From the NCBI RefSeq assembly GCF_028453695.1, contig NC_135779.1:868001-932000 (forward strand): 64,000 nucleotides of DNA. The letters run 5' to 3'. A program made the translations under genes and the position numbers. Origin of the DNA: Augochlora pura. Its lineage: Eukaryota; Arthropoda; Insecta; Hymenoptera; Halictidae. The notes under the pieces were generated by a model. The model saw only the letters and a list, made by a program, of their open reading frames with translations. It was not told the DNA's origin and did no database searches. Below are positions 38,156-51,757 of the stretch, piece after piece; position 1 is the first letter of the stretch, and each line of letters opens with the position of its first letter.

Positions 38156-39854
38156 AAACGAGAGAAAGAGGGAGAGGGAGGAGCAACGCTCGATTTTCGT
38201 TCGCTTTTGCCACCGTCCGTGTTTCAATACCACGAAAAATTACCGTGTTCCCCATGACTCGTTGGCTTTCAAAGACGCGAACGCCTTCTGCCTGTCGCTT
38301 ATTCCGCCTTCCACCCCCGCGCATCGGATTACCGTGGTTTCCGCGAGCCTTGCCGTCCCCTTCCTCTCGGTGTCCCCATTGTCGACAAATTTTCGACCGC
38401 CTCGCGATAACGTCGCGAGCCTTTGATAATAATTTCTCGAGCTGCGAGGGTGACGCTGCTGCCGCCGCGGACACGTAACCCTCGTCGACGCGTTCCTCGA
38501 GAGTCCTCCCCGAAGTCGACGCGATCGAAATCCAGTTTCTCTTGTCTGGATTCGTTAACCGCGCTCGTAGTTTCCGTTCGAACAGTATACCAGCATCGCC
38601 GCTGCAACATCCGATATCGCAAATTCCACGGATCCGAAGTCCCAGTGCACCAGAAAACTTTCCATCGACGGACTCGTTCATTAGGAGAGTCATTTCTTGC
38701 CCGTCTTGGTTGTTCGTCGAACGGTCCCCGACAGCGGGGGATTAGCATAAACACCGCTCGGGCGGCGCTTTCATTTGAATTTAGTCGCGTCGCTTGTAAA
38801 CAACGAGCGACAAGGAGTCGCGACGCGATGAACGAGTCGTCGCGATAGGACCGTCCCTGGATGTGCACGCTGCTCTTTCGGCGTGTAGAGTCCTCTTCGA
38901 GGAGGGTCCGCGCGACGCGGATAATTTTTCAAGGTTTATCTCGGCTTTCCCAGCAGCCTGATTTTGTCCGGAGCGACCGGCAAAAGAGACGAGAAGTTTG
39001 CGGGCGAGTCGGGACAACCAGCTGCCCCCTCCGGTGAATTATGAGATTTAATTTAGAAGAAAGGCAACACCTTTTATCTTTCTCGGACGTTTCCGAGACG
39101 ATGGGACGGTCTCCGGCTTGATACGGTCATTGGTTTCTCGGGGCAAGACAGTGGGTGTGTGTGTGGAGATCGATCGTCGACGAAGAGAGCTACCGGCGGA
39201 GCTCTCTCGATTAAACCGCCGAAAGGAGCACCGATCGGTCATCGCATGGTCATCTCGGTGGTCGTTAATAGACTAGGCAATCTTATGCGAAATAGAAACT
39301 GTTCTACTTGATTGTAAGAGAATCAAATGTGATGAACAAGTCTTTCCCCTTTTTTAATCAATTTTGTATATTGTACATGACATAAAAATATTCTCAAAGT
39401 CTTCTGGTGATTTTAGAATTTTTTTTCGGTCTAATCATTAGTTGTTTCGTGGATCAAGCGACGATTTTACCATCGTTGCGATCGGAAGGTTGATCCTCTA
39501 GATCCAAATCTCTCTGCACTTACAAATCCCCGACTCGCTGGTCGAACATCGCCAAGCCAAGAGAATTCTCTTAAACGAATTCCGATCGGCGCGGATGTTT
39601 ACTCAGTATCTTCCCAAGAAGCCATAAGCGTGCAAAAAACGACGGCGAAGCAGACATTAAGGACTCGGATTACCATGAAAACCCCAGAGCTCCTCGAGCT
39701 TTCAAGCAGCTTTCCTCCGCGTCGGGAAGCTCCCGGATCCCGAGAGCGTCGAATGCATCGCGATGCACCGAATAACAAGAGAAAAATCAGTCCGCCCGAG
39801 GTGGATGGCGATGGGACAACGAGATAGATCCTCTCTCTCTCCTGCTCTGCAAGG

Positions 39855-39879
39855 ATCTCTCTCTCTCTCTCTCTCTCTC
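39855..39879. repeat. (CT)n microsatellite
   Basis: Twenty-five bases of pure TC dinucleotide, in intron sequence. Confidence 0.93.
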
Positions 39880-40366
39880 CGGGAAATATATATCGGATGT
39901 TCTCGCAGGCTTGGATTCGGGCACGTTCGAACGTTCCCACCCGGTAGAACGTGGCACGTAAAACCCGGACAGATAGAGCAGAGAGCAGAGAGCTCCTCTT
40001 CTTCTCTTGACTGGTCCGAAACCAGTCCTGCCACCGCCCATCCGTGACCCCAGACCCCGTCATCCGGTCGCTTGCTCGCAGCCGCGCCGCTCTCCTCCAC
40101 TTCGCTCCTCCTCGCTCCTTCTCTCTCCCCAAGCCGGCCCCACGCTTCCTCGCTATCCTCCTCCATGATGTTTTAATTAAGTCGATCCCTATTCGATAGA
40201 GAGCCTATCCGGCCTCCACCTCCGCGTGTCAAACCTTTTTACCTCGCTTATTACCGGCCCGATTGTTTGCCAACTGTTCTTCGCTGTTTAACACCTTGTC
40301 CGCCCGTCCTTTTTAGTCCGCAGGCCCTCGTTGTCGTCGTGCCCCGGGGTTAAGGGTGAACGAAGG

Positions 40367-40368
<2 letters not shown>

Positions 40369-40397
<29 letters not shown>
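40369..40397. repeat. (CT)n microsatellite
   Basis: Uninterrupted CT dinucleotide, about 28 bases. Confidence 0.95.
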
Positions 40398-40402
<5 letters not shown>

Positions 40403-42026
40403 GTACGAGTTGGATAGATTGTTTGTTGATCGTACGCGCGCGTTCACCACCGCGCAGCACGCCTTCTTGTTCTCGGCTGAATTTCCTTTCGGTGTAATTG
40501 TTGGTGTTGGTTGAGGCCCGAAGAGACGTTCGAGATGAACGTCGGGGTTTCGTAACTAGGTAAACCGTCTTGTTCTTCCCCGTGTTTGGCAACAGAGTAG
40601 GGGGAGAGGAATTAGATTGTTCGGCAAATGTGTGCCCAAGTTGCACACCTCGCTGTACCCTAAACTATTCTGCTAGCTAGTCCTCGTCGTTTACGTCGAT
40701 CGGGCGTCGAACGCTCGGCTAATTAACCGGCCGACGGATTTCGATCTTTACGCTCATCGAAACAGAAAACGTCGTTTTTACTTCTTCTCAGCCAGGATGC
40801 TAACTAGTTGAGAAGTATGCTTTGGTATTCTTTACTAAATAATATGTTAGATGGATTGCGCTATAATTACGGTAACTCGTACTGTTTTCGAGACTGCGCC
40901 GACCAGCTGGTTAAAGAGAAAGTCGGAAGGAAAGAATTGATCGGGAAAACAGGCCGACATTCCGGCAGTGGCACGCGCAAAAGCGAATAATTTGCGTCTG
41001 GAAGTCCTGGGCGAAAGCTCGGAAACACAGAGAGAAGGAGAGAGAGCGAACTTCCCGATGGAAGTTGATCGATTTTCGTGGAGCCGCGGTTCCGGAAGGA
41101 GAGAGAGAGTCCCGGGTCTTTTGAGCAGCGTACCGCCTAACAGTTCCATTTGGCCACACCTCGGAGCCCGGCCGCGTTAACTTGGCCCCGGCGTTTGTCC
41201 CTTTCATCCGCGATTTTCGTGGCCCTGTGCCCTAACTTTCTCTCTTTCTCTCTCTCCCCGGCGACCCGCGCTTTTAATTAAGCCGCGGCGGCGGCTTAAT
41301 ATATTTTCAAACGAGACATCGCGACGTTTTTCGCCCGTCGGTTGCGCGCGAAAGGCGAGGCCAAGAAACGGGATTAACGCGCCGCAAGAGCGGCGGCAAC
41401 CCTTTGAGAGGTCTCGCGAAAAACTGAAAGAAACCACGCTTCGTCTGCCGGCTAAACTTCTCGCGACTGCCGACGCCTTTCCGGATCCGCCGCGAGAGCC
41501 CCGTCACAATAACCCGGATTATTTCTTTTCTCACCCCGGCCGCCGCCGCACCTTTTAATTAACCCTGTTTGCGGCCACACGTGTTAACCCTTTGCTCCGT
41601 TGTAATTTCACTTTACGCGGACCCTCTCCTTTTATCCTTTCCCGCCTCGGATGTTTTCTTTTGTGTACTGAAACGAACCGGCTAAAGATGTTTTAACGGG
41701 TTAATTAGGATTGTTTCGCAAGTGCTGCCGGCATTGTCTCGGACGCAGAAAGGATGAGAGGACGATTTGCACGCAGAGAAGATTTTCGACGAAGGGAGAC
41801 GATCTTTTGCGGGGCTGTGTCTAAGACGACTCGCCTCGTCCGACTATTCCACCGATTGTACCACTTGCCAGTGGCTCGGGTCGATGGCGGCACCGACGAG
41901 ACGTTAACGGCCATAAACCAACAGTTTCCTACCCCTCGGCGATCACTCGCTCATGTTGCCCGCATTCGCCGCGACGTTATCAACGGAATTGTCGTCGTTA
42001 TTCGTTCACACGCCGCACCGGTATTA

Positions 42027-42090
42027 TTAACCCCTTGCGCTGTTACAACGGGTGTCAGACCCGTTACGAAGGCTCAAAGTCTAAGAAATA
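42027..42090 (+). mobile_element. Fragment of TTAA-type element (family of 31009-31260)
   Basis: TTAACCCCTTGCGCTGTTAC followed by AACGGGTGTCAGACCCGTTACGAA mirrors the left end and first internal hairpin of 31009 (AACGAGCCAGACTCGTGATA). Here the hairpin arms remain complementary (AACGGGT/ACCCGTT). No right end was found. Confidence 0.6.
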
Positions 42091-44073
42091 AGTGGGGACT
42101 TACGAGAAATAAAAATGATCGTATAAGGGACATTATACTTATTAAAAAATTTCGCCACCACGCAATCATTGGCGAGGAAAAGAACAAACCCGGATAAAAA
42201 CAATTAGGCTCGATTAAACGCCAGCTTGTACCCAGCGCCGTCGAACGCCGCGAAATTTCGTGCAAACTGTTGCCGATGTTTCACGCAACAGATCGAGCAG
42301 TAATTCTAGCTTGTTCGAACGAGCCAACGGTATCGCGAGCACCGCTTCCGCCGCGATATACAAGCGAGATTGAAAACGCGGAATCCGGACCTTTTTAACG
42401 GCAAAAAATCCCGCGAAGCAAATCCCAATAACGTCGGCCGGCCGGCTTCGCGTACACGCTACTCTCCCCTCGTTGACGTTACAAAAAACCGGATCGCGGC
42501 GTTTCGCGTTTCGTTCGCCGGCGGCGCGCGACGCGCTCCCGTTTCCAACGAAATTCCGGGTCCCGGCCCGATGTAAACAGCTACGGTGACAAAGGGTTAA
42601 TTAACACCGCTGGCCCCCGGCCCTCCGAAACACCGTTCACGTGCTCGCGAGCCTCGCGCGCCCCGTTTTCGAAAGCGGCCGACCTTTCCCGCGCTCTTCG
42701 ACCGAGTCGAAAAATAAAAACTGCGGAACCAGTTGAACTAAAAAAAAGTCCTCCCACGTTGTTCAGCGAGCCATTGGCTATCCTAGAAAATAAAAATTCG
42801 AGCTTCGGAGCCGATAGTTCGCAGCTGGAAGTGCTAAACCGATCATAACTCGCGCATAAAGCCTTTAACTACGAAACCATTGTTCGAGCCGACGTAAAAG
42901 CTTCTCCCGGCCGGAACAAAAACTATTTTCCATACACTGCAACGCGCGTGTAACGGTAAAAAGAATCCGACGTTAACTGCGCGGGGTTTCGGAAATAAAT
43001 TCGGCAGGCTGGTGTTATTTTTAGACCGCGCGAGATTCGGTCCTCGAACGGCGGTTCCCAAAAACAATGATTACCGCGCGAAGGAAAAAGTGGGGAGCCC
43101 GCCGCCGTCCGGCGAATTAAATCGGCGGCCGGTCGAAGCGTCCGTAACTCGCGGTTAATTAAAAGGACTAATTAAACAAACACCACGGTTTATAAACGCG
43201 ATTTGCCGCGTCGTGTTGCGGTAGGCGGGCGCGCGCGGGTCGCGCCGCGCTTTCAAATTGAATTATTCCCGTTCCGAGCGGACAGTGGACGAGCGTCGGA
43301 ATCGACTTTTATAGACTGACCCGGTTTCAACCACCCTGCTTTCTTCCTTTTTTCCGTTTTTGCTTTTTGTTTTTGCCACCCCTCCCCACTCCCGGCCGCG
43401 AGGTGTACGCGTGTCGCCGCGGTTGCTCGTTATTCGCCTCGCCTCGCCGGCTCGCTGTCCGATACGCGTGTTTTCCATTCCGCAAATAATGCAGCGTTTG
43501 CGTTACGCTTTGCGGAAACGCGACCGCGTTGCCCCGTTCACGCCGTTTCTGTTTCTTTAACGAATTTACAGAAATAACTTGCGGAATTGAGCACTTTTTT
43601 CTATCGGTCGCGAGCGATCTTAGAGAATTTTTTTTCAAATTACTATCGGTCGCAGGGATTTGAAATTTACTGAGTTTGTTAAGGTAACCGTGCAGAATAT
43701 ATAGTATTTTTTTTAGGAGAAAGCATTGACTATTCCGTCCCTGATTTTCGGCGAAATCCACGGACTATTTGCCGTAGAAACGAGCCATCGTAAAACCGTA
43801 TTCGCATGTCAGGTGGGTCCGTGTGGTGTTCGCCACTGTCGCGTTCGATTAAAATATCGTCGGCCGACGAGGAACGCAATTAACCGTCCAAGGGAAGGAA
43901 GGAGCATCGTCACGGAAGCCTTTCAACGTCGACGTCGAGGCTAACGAGCTTGCAAGCTGCGCGAGTGTCGCGTGATCGCGATACGTCGTTTTCTCTTTTT
44001 CCCCTCTTTCCTCCTCTTTTTGCAGGTCACGTATCCTCCGCGGACGTTCTTCGTTTCGGGGAAACGAGAGAAT

Positions 44074-44079
<6 letters not shown>

Positions 44080-44105
<26 letters not shown>

Positions 44106-44111
44106 GAGAGA
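44080..44111. repeat. (GA)n microsatellite with CG lead-in
   Basis: GCGCGCGCGAGAGAGA... of about 32 bases, in intron sequence. Confidence 0.93.
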
Positions 44112-45215
44112 GCACTTTGAATTTTTGTTCCAATTTGCGAAATTGCCGGCGAGATTCCGGCCAGACGACGCAGGAGCATTAATTGGTCCCCAGCGTCCTT
44201 GAATCGAGTCGCGCGCGCGCCACGGTAGCTTCAACTTGGAATCGGATTATGGGAATCGTCTACTCCACCTGTAAGGAGATTTCGACGTCTGGAAACTATT
44301 GTTATTCCGTTAATTTCGAAAGTTACGCGACGCCGGAGCTGATCAACGATTCGGATCCGGTCTCTCGCCGCTAAGTGCTCGCGAACATTTTTCCTGGGAA
44401 ACCGAACCGAAGCTCCGGCTCCCTTTCTATCGGCCCTTCGACATTCACATGCTTCACCGTTCGCTCATGCGTTCGTTTCTACTGTCAGACATCGTAGTAC
44501 TAGATGCGCCGGGTGTCGAAAATTTTAATTGCATTTTCGTGGAGGATTATTTGTATCTAGGCATTGCCTAGCTGCGATTGTTTTAGCATAGTAACTTTAG
44601 ATTGCCATATCATCGGTATTCGCCGCGATTTTTCGTTTAGCTTTACGAATAAATTTCTGTGGCGATACATTTATACAAACCGAGTATCATCGAGGTTCGA
44701 ACATACTAAAGGAATCGACGAAGGATTTAATGCAAGAGACCTCAACTTTCCAGCTTGCTTCTGTTCTTTGTTAATCATTGGCGGTCGATCGTAGAGGATT
44801 TTTGGTGGGTCTCGTCTCGGCGGTCGAGTGGAAATCGCAAACGGCGTGGAAACAGGTGCGACACGCGGAGAGGAGCCGGCCGGTTCGCGGAACAGCGGCC
44901 GCTGGTAGGAGAAAACGATCGAAGATACCGATGACCTTGGTGTTAATACCCGAGGCGGCCGGTCCTCTTCTCTCGTCCTTGACTTTCGTACGATCCTCCC
45001 GTAGCTCGGTAGTGAGCCGGTTGGTAGTCCCAGTCGACCTCATCGGCCGTCCCTGGGGAGAAGAAATGAGGAATCGACCGGCCGCGGCTCTGCAGCCGCA
45101 GCCGCCGGGAATCGCACGCATACCCCGGGTAGGTTCGGGTGCGATGAACCCGATAATGCCGGCCTGGCCCGACGTAAAATCGTCCTGCCGTGACGTATTC
45201 CACGCTCGCCGTGTC

Positions 45216-45295
45216 CCTCCTCCTTTCCCACCTCCTCCTCCTCCTCCTCCTCCGTGTCCTCCATGTCCTCCTGCTCCTCCTCGTCCTTCTCCTCT
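45216..45295. repeat. (CCT)n trinucleotide tract
   Basis: About 80 bases dominated by CCT/CTC with scattered TG interruptions. It removes stop codons from several frames, which explains three overlapping long open frames here: 44778-45608 plus, 44771-45436 minus and 45040-45690 minus. Confidence 0.92.
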
Positions 45296-45369
45296 CGCGC
45301 GCTTTCTGCGAATCTTGCCGTTATTATTGCCGTCTCTGGCTGGCGAACTGATCGCCAGACACGGTCGCC

Positions 45370-45371
45370 CC

Positions 45372-45402
<31 letters not shown>

Positions 45403-45403
45403 C
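45370..45403. repeat. (CT)n microsatellite
   Basis: CT dinucleotide tract just downstream of the (CCT)n tract. Confidence 0.93.
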
Positions 45404-46469
45404 GTCTCCTCCCCTCTCCTCTTCACTCGTCGCCATACAGAGCCCCCTGTCCGCTGTGTGGGTGGGAATACTTGAATATCTGCGGGTCCGGCGTCTTTCC
45501 TCCTATGCACATACTTCTCTGAGGCCAACTCCGCGATTGCTCTGTAATAGATTTCTGCGAATTTTCTTCCGCGACTTCCCCGGCTCGATTCTGCATAGGT
45601 TATCCTAGACGGGGGCCTGCGAAACGCCTCGAATTTCTGACAACCGGGCGGGTAAACGTCGCGTTCCGGACCGTGCAGGGTTAATTCCATTCTGGACGTT
45701 GCTCCTTTCTTTTTTAAATCGTTTACAGCGAGCCGGAGAATCGGCGGATCTTAACGGGTCAAGTTGATACTCGAATTCCTGGATATTCGCGGAGAAAATT
45801 CTAGCGAGCTTCCACCTGGGTTTATTTTACAGAGTTGAACCTCCACCGTCGTCCTGGAATAGGTAGACACGGGTGATTGGTTTAAATTGAATTACTGCGA
45901 TCATTCGAGTCGAAAAGTTAAAAAATCTGGAGTAAAATTTCCGTCGACATTCGACATGCTGTATATTCCAGAAAAAAAATCGTATGACTATCTATTCGTG
46001 CTCGTTCTAAAGGGTAAAGTCTCTAGATTTGTTAAAAAATTAGGATAATTTTTTCAGACGTGTGCAGGAGTTTGAAAGCGGTCGAACCTCGAATATCGGC
46101 GATCGGAATCAATCTTTCGAGAAGCAGAAACGATTTTCGGCGACGGTCTCGCGGCGACCGCAGCTGTTGGGCCGCGGTTCGCCGGCTCGTAAATTTCCGT
46201 GTACCCATTAGAACTGGTTTTCATCGTCCCGTGACCCGGCGTGCGTCGAGCCCTCTCGCGCGCCGTAGCCGAGCCGAACGCGCGTCGAACTTCTCGCGTG
46301 AAACGCTTTAATCCAGCCGTGAGCACGTGCTCTCGGCATCCGATCGTCACTCGCGCGATTAATCACTCTATTACATTAATCCGCCGGCGCAATTTATCTC
46401 GTGGGACGCGCCGGCCGCACGCATAATGGCTGAAATCCTACGGCTACCGGCGTGTCCTGCCCCTACCAA

Positions 46470-46470
46470 G

Positions 46471-46512
<42 letters not shown>
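46470..46512. repeat. (CT)n microsatellite
   Basis: About 43 bases of CT with one TTT interruption. Confidence 0.95.
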
Positions 46513-48600
46513 TCATCAACGGACCCAGTCCGGAGTGCTGGCACTGGCTTTCATCCTGTCCGCGGGGCAGCTCGCGCCGCTCCTAATTTACCTATCGTCA
46601 TTTTCGGCCCAGGCAGCTCGCTAGCGAAACGCCATTCTCGCGCACTTTTCCCTGCGGTTCACTCGAACCTCCAAATCATTTGCTCACCGCACTGAGCACG
46701 CTTTTCCCTCAAATTGATTTTTAGTGTTCTCAAAAATCTCTTAACACCTTCCCTGCCGAGCTGTATTTAGTCGACTCTTCATTCTCGTCAATTGAAGCTT
46801 CAAAAATCAGTATATTACGTTTATTTATCAATTATTGCCAATATATCTATGAAGCAGAATTATTACGGATCTATTCTTTTCGTGAAAATTATTTCTTGGT
46901 TATAAAATATTTTCATTATTTTTTACTATTTTAATTATTCTTTTAACGTATTGAATAGCTATTTAAGCGTGTACCACCAGTGGTACAGTTTATACTAATC
47001 GAGTACAAACCAACGAAGCACAAATCATTTTAGCGCAGTTAAAATTGAAATTAACGAAATACAAAGTTAATTGGACGATCGCGGTGAGGAGCGACGACAA
47101 AATTGCGGCCGCTAATGATAAAATTGCGGCGCGACTTTCGGCGAAGGCTGTTCGGGAGGAGGCTATCTCGTCCGATCGCGGCGGCGCAATTTGCAAGTCT
47201 CGCCCCGCGTGTCCTCGGGGCACAGAGGCCTGCGTTTTATTTTCGCAGACGCGCGGGTGATGAATGCGCTCGTCGCCGCGGCGAGCGGAGCAGGTGTTAC
47301 ATAATGCAGGAGACAATCTGAAATATATATGTATACGCGTCTATACGTCGGCCGTGGTGTATATATATATATCTATATAGACATTATCGTCAAGGATCCT
47401 CTGTGCCCGACGTCGACAAATTTTTCTTGGTTTCCTCCGTCCTCGAGTTCATTTGGCTTCGCGTCGTTTTCCTCGTTTCTACCCCTCCAATCTCGCGGTA
47501 ATTGGGGGATTTCAGCGACGGCCGGCGCGGTTTTTGTCGACTCCTCGCCCGCCGTTGTTTAATTAAGACTTTCGTCGATTAGTCGCCTCGTTATTCTTCC
47601 GTCGTTATTCGTCGTCGTCGTCAGTTGTAAAAAAATGATACGCTGGAAAAACCCGGAAACAAACGATCCTGATTGCGCCTCTCGATGCGGCTCCGTCCGC
47701 CATTTCCGAAGCGGCGTTCGCTTTTTCGAACGCGGAATAAACATAATAAAATAGACGATAAACAGCCGGTAAAGATACGCGGAATGTTTGCCGTGGAAAA
47801 GTCGCGACGCGTACGCGGAAACGCGGCGAACAAACGGTCCTGATTGCGCGCCTCGATATTTCTCGGAGCTCTTATTAGTTTCGAACGCGCCGCGCGCCTC
47901 GGCAAAGAGAGCGCGACCAAATAAATAACAAATAAAGGACGTGAAAAATATTTAGGAAATCGGAAAAAGTCCCTGGCTCTACGATGAATATTCGCCGGTC
48001 GGCTGAACTCGGAAATGGATCGCGGCCAGGTGTCGGCGGCGTCATCTCGAGGCGGACGGCGTCCGAGGCGGGATATCGTTTTCAAGTATTAGGGCCGGCA
48101 GCATTAATTAACAGTAAATCCGCACGAGCATATCCGCAGTCCGTGGCCGGCCATCAGGATATCTTCCTGGCTCGTCCCGCGAGCCGTCTTCGAAGCCGAT
48201 CGATGACCGATCGACCTCGTTTCGCAGCCTCGTGGCCAAGCCTCGATTGATTTTTCCTGGTGTTCACCTGTGCTAGCGCCGCGAGCATCGGAATTCCGCC
48301 TTTCTCTACCCCCCTTCCAGGTGACCCTCCTCCTCCCCTTCGCCGACGATCCCCCGGCCCCCTTCCGCCTTTAATTACGACACCTCGCCGCCGCTTGATC
48401 AATTAACGCGAGCCACGAGCCGAGTCGAGTCGAGACGCGGCCGCGTCACTCGCTCGGAGACGTTACCCACGCGAATCGTTTCGAACTTCGCGCGCGTGTC
48501 ACGGCCTGCGGAAACATGACTCGGTTCGCATAGCGGAGGCTGTGCGAATATTAGAATTTTCTATGTGGATCGCGAGACATTAGAAATTAGACGTCGATGT

Positions 48601-48650
48601 TTAACCCTTTCGGTACTGTGCTTGATAAGACAATGTTTTTTAACAAAACG
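48601..48650 (+). mobile_element. Left end of a TTAA-type element (third family)
   Basis: TTAACCCTTTCGGTACTGTGCTTGATAAG is followed by a T-rich segment matching 37237-37270. Only the left end survives. The sequence after about 48650 is unrelated GA-rich DNA. Confidence 0.6.
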
Positions 48651-49560
48651 TACGAAGGGAAGGACGTAGGCAGAAGGGGCGCGGAGGCTGGGAGAGCTGG
48701 AAACGGCCAGGCCTTGCCTCGGTGACAGAGCAAGAGGCTCGAAAGGGTGGCGAGACTAGCGACAGGGGGTGCAAAGAGATCCGGGGCGGCGAAGAAGGGA
48801 GAGAAGGAATAGAATGGGGTGGGAAGATAGGGAACGGGGTGGGAAGAGAGGGAATCCGCGGGAAGAGAAACAGGCATGACAGGAGAGAGGGAGCGTGAGA
48901 GAAAGAGAGAGAGAGGGAGAGCGCGGCTGCAATAAGAGCAGAAACATCGGTGCCAGATGAGTGTGCCGTGCCGTGAGTCATGCCGCATTCAGTCCTCGAC
49001 TTTTCTCTCCCCGCAATAAAACTCGGTAATATTACCGGGGTAATCTGCCCCGTGGGTGCGTCCGGTTGCGAATTCACCCGCCGGTAATTAAAGTCTCTCT
49101 CCTTTTCCCTCCTTCTTCCAGCAGTCTTTTTCTCTCTGTCTCTCGTTCTCCCTTATCCTCCGTCTCATCCTCCTCCTCCTTCTCCTCCACCCGCAGTCCT
49201 ACAGGGTTCCAGCCGATACGCGATAGGAGGACGCGTCGCCGGAAGTTCTTCCATGCAGCCCTGTATCGTCGCGCGACAAAATGAACTTTTTCTTTTTCAT
49301 TCGCGGCTTGATGAACTGCCTCCCGTGTCCTCCGGCGACGGGGATGTCGCGGGCGCCGCGGGCTTGGTTACGCGAGTGCCTGTGTTCGATTTGACCCGGA
49401 GTGTTATATTACACGGCTCTTGTACGTTGGGGAAAATTTTTTGGAAAAGTTACTGGACCTTTATTAGATACGGATACGTTTGTTCAAGGTCTCGTTACTC
49501 TGATAGTTTTCAAGATTTTGTTGTGAAAAAATTAGGATAGAGTGTATAGAGTATATGATT

Positions 49561-49660
49561 TTAACCCCTCGCACTAACGAGTTAGACTCGTGATACAAAT
49601 TTCACGAGAGATCTACCAAATACGCTAACATTATTATTTTATTTAAAATCGAAGAACACT
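49561..49660 (+). mobile_element. Truncated TTAA-type MITE (family of 31009-31260)
   Basis: TTAACCCCTCGCACTAACGAG continues through TTAGACTCGTGATAC, AATTTCACGAGAGATCTACC and AAATACG, collinear with the left 90 bases of 31009-31260. The right half and right terminus are missing. Confidence 0.75.
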
Positions 49661-51757
49661 GCTCGTGGTTGACGAAGAAGGAAAAGCGCGCGTTTCGCAG
49701 GCTAAAGAGACCGTAGGAGAAAAAGAAAAATCCTTGAAACAATTATCGCGTAGCCAGGAAAATTAGCGCATCGGCGCTAATGATCGAAGCAGCGGCCGAT
49801 CATCCTCTCCTCCCCCGGGGCGCTTTATTCGCGGCCATCTTTAATCCTCCGCGGCCGTAAATGTATTTAAACGCGCTGGTTGTGTCGCGGCCGTGAACGG
49901 CGCGCGTGAAAAACGTAATTACCGCGTCGTCGAACGGTTTATCCGGGACGAAATCTCCGCGAAGCGGAACGCGTGTCCATTCAGAAGGGATTACACGAGC
50001 GTTTAGCGACAGCACCGCGACGCTGCTCGGCCGTTAGTCAAGCCCGGGCCACCCCTTTACGCGGAACCGAATTGCACTTCGACGAGAGGGCTGGCCCAGT
50101 AATCTGCCCCTATTCAGCTCGCACCCCTAAAACCCAACCCCCCTCCGCGCGTGCCCCGCGCTACGTCCCCGCCGACGAGAGACGCCCCTATTGCTGCTTT
50201 GGTCGCGTATCATCTCGCTCGCCGGTTTTACAAATAAATTCGGGACGCCCGAGACGGCTCGTAAATTACTGCCGGAGACAAAGAAACGGCCGTCGCGATC
50301 ACGACGAAATTTATTTCTGAAACGATTTTGACCGTGGCAAATTTTCATTATGCGAGTGCTATCTACTCGTTTCTGTCGTAGATGCGTGAGACTCGCGGTA
50401 TATTATTTCTATTAAAAATTGGAACGTTCCAACGGTGTTCGAGTAGCTAAAAAGATAATTAAGTAGACGACGCTATGGACAAAATTCTGGCATAGTGCAA
50501 AGGATCTTTGCTTGTTAAGAATTCTTTGGAAAATCGTAATGGCTTAAAATCGCTACAGAGATTAATTCTGGTCACTCTAATGGTACTATAGGAATAATTT
50601 AAGTACAACGAGAGCAAAAGGGGACGGCGGGAATAATTCGAATACAAACGAAGAAATTTTACCGCCCTTATGCCACGATCGTTTAATGCAGAAAAGAAGT
50701 GGTTTCGGTAATATTCCGCCGCTTCGTGGACGTCGCTGGTAAAAACGTTATCGCCTAGAGGCGACTGGGAGCCACTGGCCTAGATCGCGGGAGATTACGC
50801 GGCCTTTAAATCTCCATACCCATCGAAACGTCAATTCTCATAATTCTCCTCGGTCAAATTGAATAGAAAGGCAGCACACGGTGCGCGCGTCTCGGCCCGG
50901 CCGAGGCGATCTCGACGGTGTGTGTCCACCTCTTCCCTTTTTCTACTCGAATACAGGACAGGTTCCCCGCTCGTCCGAAGTTTCATTTAAAACAGGTTCC
51001 GGAGCGCCGTTGGCCTTATTATTAACCATCGACGCGACGGCGGGAGCGCGTACGGGGGCACCGCCGCGAATGCAATTTGTCGTCGGCGACGGCCGTTCGC
51101 GGTTTAATGTCCCGCTCGATCCGTTTAATAAAATCTTAATAGTGTTTCAATCGCCGGCGCGCACCGCTCCCGAAGTATTCCCATCCGTTTATGGGGACGC
51201 GCCCGCGACTCGTTCGAAATTCAGCGAATCGTGGGTATTCTCATCGAAAAACGCGAAATTGTTTCTCTGGACATTTTTGGATATTTTCTTAACGTCGACG
51301 AAGTTTTTCGAAACGGGCTACGGGCTAATTATTCTAATTATCGTAAGAATTACTTTTAATACACGCGTCGAGTAGGAAGCGTCGTAGTACGCGTGTACTA
51401 TCTTTATAAATAATTCAGCGTTGGGAACAGCATAGCTTTGCAATTAGGTGTATTTTTGCAAGAAATCTCCGCGATGTATAATACTAGGGGATCGAGATGA
51501 TCTATGGGACGCCGACGACTGCGATTCGGCAGATTTCCGGCATAATTTCCCGCGAATCATCGTCCATCTCCGACGGAAGAATATGCCCCGCTAACGACGC
51601 GAATATTTAGTCGGAACCGCGATTAGAATTCCTTTTCAGTTTCTCGGCTTTCCATTTTTCTTGGACCGCTTCCGCGCCCCGGGAAACTTTGATCGTCGAA
51701 ATTTGAATATGTTTTCCGAGTTCGCATGATTTACGAGGCGCTCTGTCTATTTTCCAG

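Larger units (their letters stand above)
32811..51757 (+). other. 18.9-kb U2-type intron of nemo
   Basis: GTGAGT donor and TCTATTTTCCAG acceptor, phase 1. The content is GC-rich unique-looking sequence, simple repeats and fragments of TTAA-type elements. The longest frame in the window (44778-45608 plus, 276 codons) and its two antisense partners lie over a (CCT)n tract and have no recognisable domain, so I do not call them genes. No other exon or RNA gene was recognised. A host intron this long could contain enhancers. Confidence 0.9.

Noticed and set aside
44778..45608. 276-codon plus-strand frame, longest in the window
   Set aside because: Composition is driven by (CCT)n and (CT)n tracts, no domain or signal is recognisable, and equally long frames exist antisense.
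46738..46990. TTAACACCTTCCCTGCCGAG considered as another TTAA element end
   Set aside because: Terminus differs from the families above and no matching inverted end was found, though a short hairpin (GTACCAC/GTGGTAC) lies near 46973.
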